From JAZRPG01 sp045649105 (GTDB lineage: Bacteria > Bacillota > Clostridia > Oscillospirales > JAAYXM01), in the NCBI GenBank assembly GCA_045649105.1, contig JAZRPG010000012.1, forward strand, positions 1 to 59,292: 59,292 nucleotides of DNA. Direction: 5' to 3'. The position numbers and the translations under genes were made by a program. The notes beneath the pieces were generated by a model. That model saw nothing but the letters and a program-made list of their open reading frames with translations. It had not been told where the DNA came from and did not search any database. The first letter of the stretch is position 1. Every line of letters begins with the position of its first letter. Positions 33,848-43,070 of the stretch are shown one piece after another.

Positions 33848-35221
33848 TTACCGCTTCTCTGTAAGCATTTCGCCCGCTTTGTATATATCCCCTGCACCCA
33901 TTGTTATTATAACATCTCCCGGTTTTGCAAGAGCTGCCAATTCACGAGAAATTTCATCAAATCCGCTTATGCATTTTGCCCCGTCCATAAGCTCACCGAT
34001 AGCAGACGATGTAATTCCTATGTCATTTTTCTCTCTTGCCGCATATATATCCGCAAGCACAACAACATCTGCTAGCGAAAGCGCATTTGCAAAATCAGCC
34101 TTCAGCGCCGCTGTTCTCGTATATGTGTGTGGCTGAAATGCACATATAACACGCCCGTCTGTCGACTTGCGCACGGCTTTGAGCGTAGCCTCTATCTCGC
34201 TCGGGTGATGTGCGTAATCGTCATACACCTTTGCGCCGTTTATCTCACCCTTATATTCCATACGCCGACCGACACCTGTAAACTTTGCAAGTGCCGTCGC
34301 TATCTTTTCTGCGGGAATCCCCATCGCGAGCGCGGCAGCAGCTGCTGCAAGAGCGTTCTTGACATTGTGCTCCCCTATTACCGAAAGGCGGACTTCGCAA
34401 AGCTCTTTACCGTTATGCACAAGAATAAAGCTCGGATACCCATTCTTATAATGCAGATTTTTGGCAGTTACATCTGCGCCTTCCTTAAGTCCGAATGTTA
34501 TCGCATTCCGACCGGTGGCAGAAAGCGCATGCATCGCATTTTCATCGTCATAATTTACCGCTATTATCCCGCCGGCTTTAACATTTGACATAAATAAAGA
34601 AAACGACTTTATTATATCATCAATTCCCGAGAAAAAGTCGAGATGGTCCTCCTCCACATTGAGAACAACTCCGACAGTAGGCCTGAAGTTTAAAAAAGAA
34701 TTACAGTATTCACACGCCTCGGCTATGAACAGGCCACTGCTCGCTATGCGGAAAACACCGCTTATTTCGCGCATATCCGCGCCTATCATAACCTCCGGGT
34801 CACGCCCCGCCTCAAGGGCTATGCAGGTCATCATCGCCGTTGTCGATGTCTTCCCGTGTGTACCGGCAATGCAGACAACCTCATCGAACTCATCCATCAG
34901 AATTCCCCATGCCCGGGCACGCTCAAGAACCGGTATGCCAAGCTCCGTTGCCCGCGCTATCTCCGGGTTGTCATCATGTATCGCGGAGGTGCGTATTACA
35001 ACATCTGCACCCTCAATATTTTCGGCACGATGTCCTATAAACACCTTAACACCGAGAGCTTCAAGGCGCTCAGTATGCACGCCTCTCTGCATGTCAGAGC
35101 CGCGCACGATTGCACCTCGTGCACTAAGTGCCTCGGCAAGGGCGCTCATCGACACGCCGCCGATTCCGACAAGATGTATTACACTATCCTTGTTAAATAA
35201 CATGCTTTCAGATTTTTTCAT
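33848..35221 (-). CDS. murC: UDP-N-acetylmuramate-L-alanine ligase
   Basis: Adds the first L-alanine to the peptidoglycan precursor UDP-MurNAc, using ATP. The 457 residues include the Rossmann start VGIGGVSMSALAEAL, the ATP loop GTHGKTSTTA near residue 118-127, the central ligase domain and YDDYAHHPSEI near residue 325. GGAG is 9 bases before the ATG. It opens a two-gene unit with the CPBP protease. L-alanine from the far alanine racemase cluster is not needed here. Confidence 0.96.
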   Translation of the reverse strand: MKKSESMLFNKDSVIHLVGIGGVSMSALAEALSARGAIVRGSDMQRGVHTERLEALGVKVFIGHRAENIEGADVVIRTSAIHDDNPEIARATELGIPVLERARAWGILMDEFDEVVCIAGTHGKTSTTAMMTCIALEAGRDPEVMIGADMREISGVFRIASSGLFIAEACEYCNSFLNFRPTVGVVLNVEEDHLDFFSGIDDIIKSFSLFMSNVKAGGIIAVNYDDENAMHALSATGRNAITFGLKEGADVTAKNLHYKNGYPSFILVHNGKELCEVRLSVIGEHNVKNALAAAAAALAMGIPAEKIATALAKFTGVGRRMEYKGEINGAKVYDDYAHHPSEIEATLKAVRKSTDGRVICAFQPHTYTRTAALKADFANALSLADVVVLADIYAAREKNDIGITSSAIGELMDGAKCISGFDEISRELAALAKPGDVIITMGAGDIYKAGEMLTEKR

Positions 35222-35286
35222 AATATATTCTCCGTCAAAAAAACAAATTAAATGTGTATTTTATATCATATGCCGGTCAAGAATAT

Positions 35287-35314
35287 ATTATATAATTCTC
35301 ACCCGAAAAGTCAA
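35287..35314 (-). promoter_or_regulatory. Promoter of murC
   Basis: TTGACT and TATAAT on the minus strand with a 16-base spacer, about 65 bases before the murC ATG. The spoVG gene runs the other way; its own promoter is not clear from sequence. Confidence 0.7.
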
Positions 35315-35343
35315 TAGAAATAAGTAAAACGAGGTGCCTTTTT

Positions 35344-35622
35344 ATGGAAATTACAGAGGTTAAAATACGAAAAATAACAGATGAAGCAAAAATGCGCGCG
35401 ATAGTGTCAGTAACCTTCGATAACGAGCTTGTTATACATGATATAAAAATAATCCGCAGTTATGACAGGCTATTTCTTGCCATGCCTTCCAGAAGGCTTG
35501 CAAACGGAAGCTTCAGCGATATTGCACACCCGACAACAAAGGCGTTGCGTGACAAAATAGAAAAAACCGTCCTTGCTGAATTTGAGAGATATAACGAAGG
35601 CGATTTCGAAAGCGGCACTTGA
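35344..35622 (+). CDS. spoVG: SpoVG regulatory protein
   Basis: Small DNA/RNA-binding regulator (92 residues) linked to septation, sporulation and capsule control in Firmicutes. The family signature is EITEVKIRKI at the start, then AIVSVTFDNELVIHDIKIIR and the C-terminal MPSRRLANGSFSDIAHP. ACGAGG stands upstream of the ATG. It is placed between murC (divergent) and the glycolipid synthase gene (same strand, 61 bases on). Confidence 0.96.
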   Translation: MEITEVKIRKITDEAKMRAIVSVTFDNELVIHDIKIIRSYDRLFLAMPSRRLANGSFSDIAHPTTKALRDKIEKTVLAEFERYNEGDFESGT

Positions 35623-35683
35623 TATATGCTGATAAAAGTATTATTATTAACATATACAGTTTCTGTTAAAAGGAAGTGTTTTT

Positions 35684-36808
35684 ATGAATGTTCTGATACT
35701 CAGCATTACGGCAGGTCAGGGGCATCATTCCGCCGCAAAATCAATTTCGGACGCGCTTAAAAACGCAGGGGCGTCCGTAAAAATCGTAGATGTATATAAG
35801 CAGATTGACAAAAAGCTTTGCGACGCTGTCAATAAAGGATATCTTCTGTCAACCAAATACACGCCAAAGGCGTATCGCACAATTTATGAGCTAATTGACC
35901 AAAAAGAAGCACCCGCTACAAAATATTCACTTCAGAGCGTCATGGGAATCCTTCTCGGCATACGTTTTGAAAAATTTATAGAAGACTGTAAGCCCGATGT
36001 AATTGTCTGCACGCACATTTTCGCAGCACAGATAATAAATGAACTGAAGCGTCGCGGCAGGCTTTCCGATGTGCCAACAATAGGCATTGTAACAGACTAT
36101 ACAATTCACCCCTTCTGGGAGGATGTTACATACATTGAGTACATCGAGATTGCAAGTGAGCTTCTTATACAGCGTGCCAATATGAAAGGGATAAAAACAG
36201 AGCGTCTTTGCCCCTTCGGAATCCCTGTCAGGGAAAAATTTTCACATCGTCTATCCCGCTCTGAGGCCTGTGAAAAAACAGGCATTTCGCCTGACAAACC
36301 GACAATTCTCGTAATGGCAGGAAGCATGGGCTACGGAAATATGTCAAAACTGATATCCGACATTCATAATTTCAACAGAGATTATCAGATTCTTGCCGTG
36401 TGCGGAAATAATACCAAGCTGTTTAAAAAGCTCTCTGAGCTCGGATACGGAAGTAACGTAAAGATATTTGGCTTTACTGACGAGGTTGATATTCTCATGG
36501 ACGCCTCCGATTGCATAGTCACAAAGCCCGGAGGACTTACCACCTCAGAAGCCATGGCAAAGCAGCTTCCCATGATTTTCTTTAACCCCATTCCCGGTCA
36601 GGAGGAACGCAATCTGGAATTCTTCATGAATAATGGTGTTGCCCTCTCTATTACAAAGACTTTTACGGTTGACGAGGCGCTGTACTACCTCTTCTCCGAA
36701 AACGGAAACAGGCTTGAACTTATAAAAAAGCAGCTTTCAATTATTGCAAAGCCGGACGCCGCTAAAAACCTCGCTGATTTTATTGTCAAGATTTCCGGAA
36801 AGAACTAA
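35684..36808 (+). CDS. MGDG-synthase-like diacylglycerol glycosyltransferase
   Basis: A GT28-type enzyme of 374 residues, probably glycosylating diacylglycerol in the membrane. The N-terminal MGDG-synthase domain begins with ILSITAGQGHHSAAKSISDAL (G-G-H-like loop) and the C-terminal nucleotide-sugar domain holds VMAGSMGYGNM and KPGGLTTSEAMAKQLPMI. Related Bacillus UgtP makes glucolipids that anchor lipoteichoic acid. The donor sugar is not certain. An AAGGAAGTG site precedes the ATG and a strong terminator follows directly. Confidence 0.87.
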   Translation: MNVLILSITAGQGHHSAAKSISDALKNAGASVKIVDVYKQIDKKLCDAVNKGYLLSTKYTPKAYRTIYELIDQKEAPATKYSLQSVMGILLGIRFEKFIEDCKPDVIVCTHIFAAQIINELKRRGRLSDVPTIGIVTDYTIHPFWEDVTYIEYIEIASELLIQRANMKGIKTERLCPFGIPVREKFSHRLSRSEACEKTGISPDKPTILVMAGSMGYGNMSKLISDIHNFNRDYQILAVCGNNTKLFKKLSELGYGSNVKIFGFTDEVDILMDASDCIVTKPGGLTTSEAMAKQLPMIFFNPIPGQEERNLEFFMNNGVALSITKTFTVDEALYYLFSENGNRLELIKKQLSIIAKPDAAKNLADFIVKISGKN

Positions 36809-36842
36809 AAAAACATCGGGAATTTTATTCCCGATGTTTTTT
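36808..36842. terminator. Bidirectional terminator between glycosyltransferase and ypeB
   Basis: A 16-bp perfect stem (36808-36823 with 36827-36842) with a 3-base loop and A/T runs on both sides, overlapping the end of the glycosyltransferase gene and 1 base from the ypeB stop. Fits two converging genes. Confidence 0.93.
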
Positions 36843-36843
36843 A

Positions 36844-38181
36844 TTACATTGTAAGAGTCCCATTCTCGTCTTCAATAAGAATTAAAATTTTCTCCTCATT
36901 GTATGTGTCGGCATTTACATATACAATACAATGACGGCCGTCCTCATCCTCGCACTTGAACTCATGGCTTAAGACCTCGCCTTTTCCATCTGTCGGAATT
37001 ATTGCCGGAGAATACGAAAGAATCTTAAGCGCAGGCGAAACTTTGCTCTGTGCTGTTTTTCTGTCGCCGCTTATGTCGCGGATTTCACGCTTACGGTGAT
37101 TTATAATATACCCTGTCGCATCAAAATTAGTTATGCTTCCGTCATCAAGCGCTATCGTAACCTTGACAAGGTCAGGATACAGCACCACATCTTTATTGTG
37201 CGCCGCAAAATTTATCGTCAGATTGTTTTCATTAAGCATATAATACGTCTCTCGCATATCCTGAAAACCGTTTTTTGCAAGAAGCTGCCTCGCCCGCTCT
37301 ATCGCATTTTCGGTACTGATTTTCGCCTTATCTGCCGTTCTGCTGCTTATCACGCGCAGAATAACTCCGCCGCGTTTTGTGATGTCTGCATATATCGAAT
37401 ATCCGTCTCTGTCACATCTTAAACTGTAAATTTCGCTTTCGCCCTCGTGCCGTATACCCTCTGATAAAAAAGCTTCTGCCTGCATACCCAGAAAAGATGC
37501 TGCGCGTTTTTTCGCATCGTCCTCACTGATTTCCGGCATACCCTCAGTCAGGGTCGGATTTCTCTCACTTATATGGTCAGAAAACGGTCCGTCATATATA
37601 AGCACGGGATATTCTGAAAACTCTTTTTCGAGGTTTTCTATATCGCCTCGCATGCTTCCCGGATCTTCCGCGCTGTTCAGCCTTGTTTTATCTATATCTA
37701 TCGGATTCTCCTGTATCTTTCTTGACAGGGAGTGAAGCATTCTGCTTATTTCCGAAGCACCTTGTGACATTTTTTTAAGCTCATCGCGCTCTTTTTGTGA
37801 TATTTGCTCTCCGCGTGACACTTTTTTCGATATATAGTAGGCATAATCTCCCGTTCTTGATAGAAATTTTGCAGTATTCTCAAGATTAAGCTCTGAAACA
37901 GGAAGCTGTGACAAGGCAGCAGTTGATAAGGACGACTCCCTGAATATTTCTGCGCACAACGATGTAATAATCGGGGCCGTTGTTGCATAATTGCTCTTTT
38001 GCAATGCATAATCAAGCTTTGATATATCTTCCAGAAGCTCTGCAAATGCATAGCTGTAATTATCCGAAATAACCTGGCGATATGCTCTGGATTTCTGTAT
38101 GTTCTGCGCCGTTATCGCCGCAAGCATCAGGAAGGCAAAAACAATAAACGAAACAGCTCGGACAAAGACTCGTCGGCTCAT
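36844..38181 (-). CDS. ypeB: Germination protein YpeB
   Basis: Spore protein that in Bacillus stabilises the cortex-lytic enzyme SleB. The 445-residue form starts at the ATG at 38181, with AAGGAGC 8 bases upstream; a longer frame to 38298 would run into the neighbouring promoter region. One N-terminal membrane segment (VRAVSFIVFAFLMLAAITAQN) is followed by an extracytoplasmic region with helical and C-terminal PepSY-like domains (FLGMQAEAFLSEGIRHEGE, then ENAIERARQLLAKNGFQ). sleB is not adjacent here, unlike in Bacillus. The family is clear; its timing is inferred. Confidence 0.88.
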   Translation of the reverse strand: MSRRVFVRAVSFIVFAFLMLAAITAQNIQKSRAYRQVISDNYSYAFAELLEDISKLDYALQKSNYATTAPIITSLCAEIFRESSLSTAALSQLPVSELNLENTAKFLSRTGDYAYYISKKVSRGEQISQKERDELKKMSQGASEISRMLHSLSRKIQENPIDIDKTRLNSAEDPGSMRGDIENLEKEFSEYPVLIYDGPFSDHISERNPTLTEGMPEISEDDAKKRAASFLGMQAEAFLSEGIRHEGESEIYSLRCDRDGYSIYADITKRGGVILRVISSRTADKAKISTENAIERARQLLAKNGFQDMRETYYMLNENNLTINFAAHNKDVVLYPDLVKVTIALDDGSITNFDATGYIINHRKREIRDISGDRKTAQSKVSPALKILSYSPAIIPTDGKGEVLSHEFKCEDEDGRHCIVYVNADTYNEEKILILIEDENGTLTM

Positions 38182-38247
38182 CTGTTTGCTCCTTTTTTGT
38201 TTTTTCTTATTATTCCCATATATGTACAATTGATGCAAAAAATTGTA

Positions 38248-38276
38248 TTGCAAAAGTAAAAATAAGAAGTTATAAT
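38248..38276 (+). promoter_or_regulatory. Promoter of the AEC transporter gene
   Basis: TTGCAA and TATAAT with a 17-base spacer, 48 bases before the ATG at 38324. It sits in the shared spacer with ypeB, which reads away. No clear forespore promoter could be assigned to ypeB. Confidence 0.8.
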
Positions 38277-38323
38277 GTATATATAATTTAAAAAACATGT
38301 TAAGCTTTCACACGAGGTGTAAA

Positions 38324-39268
38324 ATGAGCGATTTCCTGTTCTCTGTAAATGCAGTTGTGCCACTCTTTATTATCATGTTTGTAGGCTGGCTGCTTACAAA
38401 ATTAAAGGTCTGGAATTCTGATTTCCTTAAGACCGGCAACAGCCTTACCTTCAATGCGTTTATTCCGGCAATGCTTTTTTACAATATCTGCACCTCGGAT
38501 TTCAGTTCTGTGTTTGATGCGCGGCTCTTGTTTTTCGTTATCTGCTCAGTCCTGCTTATCTGCGCCGTGGCTCTTGTTTTTGTTCCTATGCTTACAAAGG
38601 AGAATGCCCGCCGCGGAGTAATAATACAGGCTTTGTTCCGTTCAAACTTTGCATTGCTCGGTCTTCCCCTGTGTGAAGCGATAGCCGGCAAGGCAGGTGA
38701 GGAAATCGCCTCTGTCTTTCTTGCAATCGTAATCCCCGTTTTTAACATACTGGCAACTGTTGTTTTAAGCGTATACAGCAATGATAAGACAGAATCACCA
38801 TTGGCTGTTACAGCAAAGATATTCAAGAATCCGCTTGTAATATCATGCGCTCTCGGTTTATTCTTTAAGTTTTTGAAAATCCCGCTTCCCGAGATTGTTA
38901 TGACGCCGATAAAGAACATTAAAAGCATCGCCACACCGTTTGCACTTTTAATCGTCGGAGGTGACTTTGAGTTCAAGAGTTTTATCGGGAATTTCAAGTG
39001 TGTTCTGGCGACCGGGCTTTGCCGTATGCTTCTCGTCCCCGGTATAATCCTTTCCGTTGCATATTTCCTCGGCTTTCGCGGTGTAGACATTGCACTTCTT
39101 ATAGCCACCTTTGCAACTCCCGTTGCGGTATCCAGCACACCGATGGCATTCAAGATGAACGGCGACTATGATCTTGCGTGTCAGATCCTCGTTTTCACAA
39201 CACTTATTTCGATGTTTTCCATACTGTTTTTTACTTATATAACCAAAACTCTTGGAATACTATATTAG
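38324..39268 (+). CDS. AEC family transporter
   Basis: A 314-residue permease of the auxin-efflux-carrier family with about ten membrane helices, e.g. AVVPLFIIMFVGWLLTKLK and GNSLTFNAFIPAMLFYNI near the start. The mid segment RSNFALLGLPLCEAIAGKAG is typical. The ATG at 38324 has GAGGTG upstream; the open frame begins earlier at 38297 without a site. Bacterial members move malate, malonate or other small acids; this substrate is unknown. Confidence 0.88.
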   Translation: MSDFLFSVNAVVPLFIIMFVGWLLTKLKVWNSDFLKTGNSLTFNAFIPAMLFYNICTSDFSSVFDARLLFFVICSVLLICAVALVFVPMLTKENARRGVIIQALFRSNFALLGLPLCEAIAGKAGEEIASVFLAIVIPVFNILATVVLSVYSNDKTESPLAVTAKIFKNPLVISCALGLFFKFLKIPLPEIVMTPIKNIKSIATPFALLIVGGDFEFKSFIGNFKCVLATGLCRMLLVPGIILSVAYFLGFRGVDIALLIATFATPVAVSSTPMAFKMNGDYDLACQILVFTTLISMFSILFFTYITKTLGILY

Positions 39269-39292
39269 TTACTAATTTAAGAGGGCTTGTAT

Positions 39293-40117
39293 ATGATTAT
39301 AAAATTAACAGCTGTTATATGCGCAATCGCAATCACTCTAAGCCTCTCCTCATGCTCCTGGAACCGGGAGCCGGAGGCTCTCTCAGGCGTGGCGCCACCT
39401 ATTGTAGACGCCTCTCCCGATGTTCTTCTTCCCGGTGATTCTTTTCATTACGAAAGCGCTCTTTCGCTTTCCGAATCCTTTAAGCAGCTCAGCTCATTGC
39501 GCCTATGTATATCCGATTTAATGTATTCTGCGGTATACGGATTTACAGACAGTTCGGCATGGGTCCCTGCTGCGGCAATCTCATATGCTCTCGGCTGTGA
39601 CGAGTTCCTCGCCGCCTCTTATGTCGATGAAATCGAGCCCAACACAACTGCGAAGCAGCTTTTTGAAGAACAAGGCTTTGAAAATGTAACAATAACGCCG
39701 CTTGATATTGAAAACACCTGGGAAATAAAGGCTTTTAAGAATGAAGGCGGCGTTCAAAACACTTATGAATACACTGTTATGTACGGTGACCAGTCCGATT
39801 CTTATCGCTTCTCGCTTAAGGTCAACATGGTTCCGACGCTTTTGCTCGCATCCCGCAGAATCTCAGGCGGATATGCAATTCAGGTCTGGACACCGGAAGG
39901 CATGTATAATATACTTGTACACGATGTAAAAGAAGGCCGTTTAGGATTCGTTCCTAACACGGACAAGACAAAATTCCCCGAAAGTGATATTTATTTCAGC
40001 AGCGGACTTATTACAAACTCATTTACAACCGCTCGCGCGGAATACACTTTCCTGCTCGCCAATAATATCCTATATGTTTCAAAGGGTGGCTCAAATTACG
40101 CTATTCCGCTCCCGTAA
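39293..40117 (+). CDS. Hypothetical lipoprotein
   Basis: I do not recognise the family. The 274-residue protein has a clear lipoprotein signal (MIIKLTAVICAIAITLSLSSC, lipobox LSSC with Cys21), so it is likely fixed to the outer face of the membrane. The remainder shows a helical part near 50-110 (FKQLSSLRLCISDLMYS), then beta-rich sequence with NTYEYTVMYGDQSDSYRF. GAGGG lies 7 bases before the ATG. It is 24 bases after the AEC transporter and may share its transcript. Confidence 0.75.
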   Translation: MIIKLTAVICAIAITLSLSSCSWNREPEALSGVAPPIVDASPDVLLPGDSFHYESALSLSESFKQLSSLRLCISDLMYSAVYGFTDSSAWVPAAAISYALGCDEFLAASYVDEIEPNTTAKQLFEEQGFENVTITPLDIENTWEIKAFKNEGGVQNTYEYTVMYGDQSDSYRFSLKVNMVPTLLLASRRISGGYAIQVWTPEGMYNILVHDVKEGRLGFVPNTDKTKFPESDIYFSSGLITNSFTTARAEYTFLLANNILYVSKGGSNYAIPLP

Positions 40118-40129
40118 TATAACTTTAAT

Positions 40130-40162
40130 AGCGCCACTGACATTTTGTTAGTGGCGCTTATT
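40130..40162 (+). terminator. Terminator after the lipoprotein gene
   Basis: A 9-bp GC-rich stem (40130-40138 with 40150-40158) followed by TATTTAT. The tail is weak but position and stem fit. Confidence 0.65.
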
Positions 40163-40216
40163 TATATCTTAATACACTTGGGTATAATAAACTTATAACT
40201 TTCGAGGTGGTATATT

Positions 40217-41050
40217 ATGCTAAAAATAGGCTGTCATCTCTCCTCATCCAAAGGATACCTTTCGATGGCAAAAACAGCGCAAGAAATAGGCGCAAATACT
40301 TTTCAGTTCTTCACACGCAACCCGCGCGGAGGAGCCGCAAAGCCTCTTGATGATGCAGACATTAAAAGCTTTATTGAGTTTTCGGATGAGCATGGCATTT
40401 CTCCCATTCTCGCCCATGCCCCGTACACACTCAATGCATGCGCAAAAGATGAACGTATACGCGAGTTTGCGAGAATCACTATGGCAGATGATATCTCAAG
40501 GATGGAACACACGCCCGGCAACATGTACAACTTCCACCCGGGGTCACATGTCGGACAAGGCCTTGATGCCGGAATAAAGCTTATTGCAGAGCTTCTCCTT
40601 GAAATAATAACCCCTTATCAGACAACAACAATACTTCTGGAAACAATGGCAGGTAAAGGCAGTGAGGTAGGCGGTCATTTTGAGGAGCTTCGGCAAATTA
40701 TAGATATGGTCGACTGTAATGAGAAGCTTGGTGTCTGCCTTGACACATGTCATATTTTTGACGGCGGGTATGACATTGTCGGAAAGCTTGACAGTGTCCT
40801 TGAAGAATTCGACCGGATAATAGGTCTCAACCGCCTTTGTGCAATACACTTAAATGACAGTCTACACGGATTCGATTCTCACAAGGACAGGCACGCAAAA
40901 ATCGGCGAGGGTAAAATAGGATTAGATGCACTCGCAGCCGTTATAAATCACCCCTGTCTTTACAAGCTCCCTTTCTATCTTGAAACCCCGAATGAGCTTG
41001 ACGGATATGCACATGAAATCGCACTGCTTCGCAGTGTCTATAATCATTAG
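40217..41050 (+). CDS. nfo: Endonuclease IV, AP endonuclease
   Basis: Zinc TIM-barrel enzyme that nicks DNA 5' of abasic sites in base excision repair. The 277 residues carry the ordered metal motifs: ILAHAPYTLN, NFHPGSHVGQG, LETMAGKGSEVGG, CLDTCHIFDGGYD, IHLNDSLHGFDSHKDRH with IGEGKIG, and LETPNE. GAGGTGG precedes the ATG. It appears to be a single-gene unit ending at a strong terminator. Confidence 0.96.
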   Translation: MLKIGCHLSSSKGYLSMAKTAQEIGANTFQFFTRNPRGGAAKPLDDADIKSFIEFSDEHGISPILAHAPYTLNACAKDERIREFARITMADDISRMEHTPGNMYNFHPGSHVGQGLDAGIKLIAELLLEIITPYQTTTILLETMAGKGSEVGGHFEELRQIIDMVDCNEKLGVCLDTCHIFDGGYDIVGKLDSVLEEFDRIIGLNRLCAIHLNDSLHGFDSHKDRHAKIGEGKIGLDALAAVINHPCLYKLPFYLETPNELDGYAHEIALLRSVYNH

Positions 41051-41076
41051 TTTACAAGACTTATAAGTAACATTAG

Positions 41077-41117
41077 AAAACATCTGTGACATATATATTC
41101 TGTCACAGATGTTTTTA
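41077..41117 (+). terminator. Terminator of nfo
   Basis: A perfect 15-bp stem (41077-41091 with 41101-41115) followed by Ts, 27 bases after the nfo stop. Confidence 0.9.
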
Positions 41118-41120
41118 TAT

Positions 41121-41160
41121 AAAAAAGAGATAGAACCTTTTACAGTTCTATCTCCTCTTT
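41121..41160 (-). terminator. Terminator of the sugar permease operon
   Basis: A 10-bp stem (41127-41136 with 41145-41154) followed on the minus strand by TTTTTT, placed 27 bases after the second permease gene. Together with the nfo terminator it forms a back-to-back pair. Confidence 0.85.
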
Positions 41161-41186
41161 TTATTCTATATGTGTTTACTTTGAGC

Positions 41187-42065
41187 TTAACCCTTAACCG
41201 AGCCAATCATAACGCCCTTAACGAAATATTTCTGCAGGAAGGGGTATACTGCAATAATCGGGATAATCGATACAAGAATTGTTGCGTACTTAATTGCATT
41301 TTCCGCAAATCTCGTATCTCTTACAGAGCCTTCAAAATCATCCATAACGCCCTGAAGAACTATCTGGCGAAGAACAATCTGCAACGGGTATTTAGTCTCG
41401 TCATTCAAGTAAAGAAGCGGACCCATAAAGCCGTTCCAATGTCCTACTGCAACGAACAAGCCTATTGTTGCAAGAATTGCCGTAGATGTCGGGAGAACAA
41501 GGTACCAGAGAATTCCGATATCATTAAGTCCGTCAAGCTTGCCGGATTCCTCTATTTCATGCGGGAACTGTGTAAAGAATGAACGCATTATGATACAGTT
41601 ATATGCATTAAACGCACCGGGCAGAATAATTGCCCATATCGTATCCAAAAGTCCGAGCCACTTAATCGCAAGATATGTCGGAATCATACCGCCGCTGAAG
41701 AACAATGTAATCATAATGAGTATATTAATTGTCTTGCCGCCGGGAAGGTTCTTCTTGCTGAGTGCATAAGCACCGGGGGTCATAATAACAAGCGCTGCAA
41801 GAGTTCCGAGAACAGTATAATTAAGCGTACTCTTATATGCATTGTAGATAATGGGCTTCTCAAGAATAAACTTGTATGTGGCAAAGGAAGCACCTATCTT
41901 GCCATTGACTACCGGGAAAATACCTACTTTGTTTTGCATAACAGCTAAGTTATCTGACAACGATATAGCAACCATGTGCAGTAACGGGAAGAGCATAATA
42001 AGAACGACAAACCAAAGGATAAGGTTTCTGATAATCCAGCTTATACTAAATTTCTTTTCAACCAT
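41187..42065 (-). CDS. Carbohydrate ABC permease, LplC/YtcP-like
   Basis: Membrane subunit of a CUT1-type sugar importer, 292 residues with six membrane helices. The EAA loop that touches the ATPase is visible as EIEESGKLDGLNDIGILWYLVLP near residue 185-207. AGGAGG precedes the ATG. It lies 12 bases after the partner permease. No ATPase or solute-binding gene is adjacent; in Firmicutes such systems often use a shared MsmX-type ATPase. Confidence 0.9.
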   Translation of the reverse strand: MVEKKFSISWIIRNLILWFVVLIMLFPLLHMVAISLSDNLAVMQNKVGIFPVVNGKIGASFATYKFILEKPIIYNAYKSTLNYTVLGTLAALVIMTPGAYALSKKNLPGGKTINILIMITLFFSGGMIPTYLAIKWLGLLDTIWAIILPGAFNAYNCIIMRSFFTQFPHEIEESGKLDGLNDIGILWYLVLPTSTAILATIGLFVAVGHWNGFMGPLLYLNDETKYPLQIVLRQIVLQGVMDDFEGSVRDTRFAENAIKYATILVSIIPIIAVYPFLQKYFVKGVMIGSVKG

Positions 42066-42077
42066 TTATTCTTCCTC

Positions 42078-43070
42078 CTACCACAGGCTTGTTTCGCTTA
42101 CTGACTTCGCAACATAGTTGGAAGCGATGACTAATACAAGCGAAATAACTGAGTTAAACAGACCTACCGCAGCACCGTAGCTGAAGCTGTTTGATGCAAG
42201 TCCCTGTACATAAACATATGTAGAGATAACCTCAGATGTCTCATATGAAGACGGTGTCTGCAGAAGGAATGCTTTTTCAAAATCAACTCCGAAAAGAGAA
42301 CCCATTCTGAGGAGCAACATTGTAACTATTGTCGGGGCAATACTCGGAAGCGTTATGCTCCACATGCAACGCATCTTACCTGCGCCGTCGATTGTCGCCG
42401 CTTCATAAAGCTGCGGGTCAACATTTGTGAGAGCCGCAAGATAGATTATAGCGCCCCAGCCCATTCCTTGCCAGATTCCGGATACAATAAAGATAGTTCT
42501 GAAATAACGGGCATCTGCCAAGATGTTACCGATGTTAACACCCATAGAGGCAAAGAACTTTGTTATGATTCCGCCTGTCGGTGAAAGAAGAAGCGAAATC
42601 AAGCCGACTATAACAACCGTCGAATAGAAGTGCGGCATGTAGCTTATTGTCTGAACAAACTTTTTAAACTTCATGTTCCGCGTCTCATTAAGAATCAACG
42701 CGAATATAATCGGTGCCGGGAATCCCCAAACGAGGTTGTAGAATGACAAAAGGAATGAGTTCCTGATCAATCTCCAGCAATACTTATAATTGAAGAATCT
42801 GATAAAATTGTCAAACCCTATCCATTCGCTCTTCATAAGTCCTATAAACGGTTTATAGTCCTTAAAAGCAATGATGATTCCGTACATCGGGAAATAGCAA
42901 AACAATGCAAGACAAATGACAGAAGGAAGAACGAGTAACATAAGGAATTTCCCATCCTTTAACTTCCTAAGCCATTCGGGCCTTGCTCTCTCAGGAGATG
43001 CCGGCAGAGTTTCTGCCACAGTATTCTGGATTGCCCTCAAAGTATTCAACTCCTCAAAATTTTCTCTCAT
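42078..43070 (-). CDS. Carbohydrate ABC permease, LplB/YteP-like
   Basis: First permease of the pair, 330 residues with a long N-terminal cytoplasmic part and six membrane helices. The segment LLVLPSVICLALFCYFPMYGIIIAFKDYKP and the EAA loop LYEAATIDGAGKMRCMWSITLP are typical. The ATG at 43070 has a poor ribosome binding site; a TTG at 43040, 9 bases after GAGGAG, is a serious alternative. A long spacer of 457 bases with possible structure stands upstream. Confidence 0.87.
   Translation of the reverse strand: MRENFEELNTLRAIQNTVAETLPASPERARPEWLRKLKDGKFLMLLVLPSVICLALFCYFPMYGIIIAFKDYKPFIGLMKSEWIGFDNFIRFFNYKYCWRLIRNSFLLSFYNLVWGFPAPIIFALILNETRNMKFKKFVQTISYMPHFYSTVVIVGLISLLLSPTGGIITKFFASMGVNIGNILADARYFRTIFIVSGIWQGMGWGAIIYLAALTNVDPQLYEAATIDGAGKMRCMWSITLPSIAPTIVTMLLLRMGSLFGVDFEKAFLLQTPSSYETSEVISTYVYVQGLASNSFSYGAAVGLFNSVISLVLVIASNYVAKSVSETSLW

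Noticed and set aside
33046..33897. Longer CPBP protease overlapping murC
   Set aside because: The extra part reads through murC; TTG at 33831 has a ribosome binding site just before it.
36844..38298. 484-residue YpeB with 39 extra N-terminal residues
   Set aside because: The extension is encoded by AT-rich promoter spacer; ATG at 38181 has a strong ribosome binding site.
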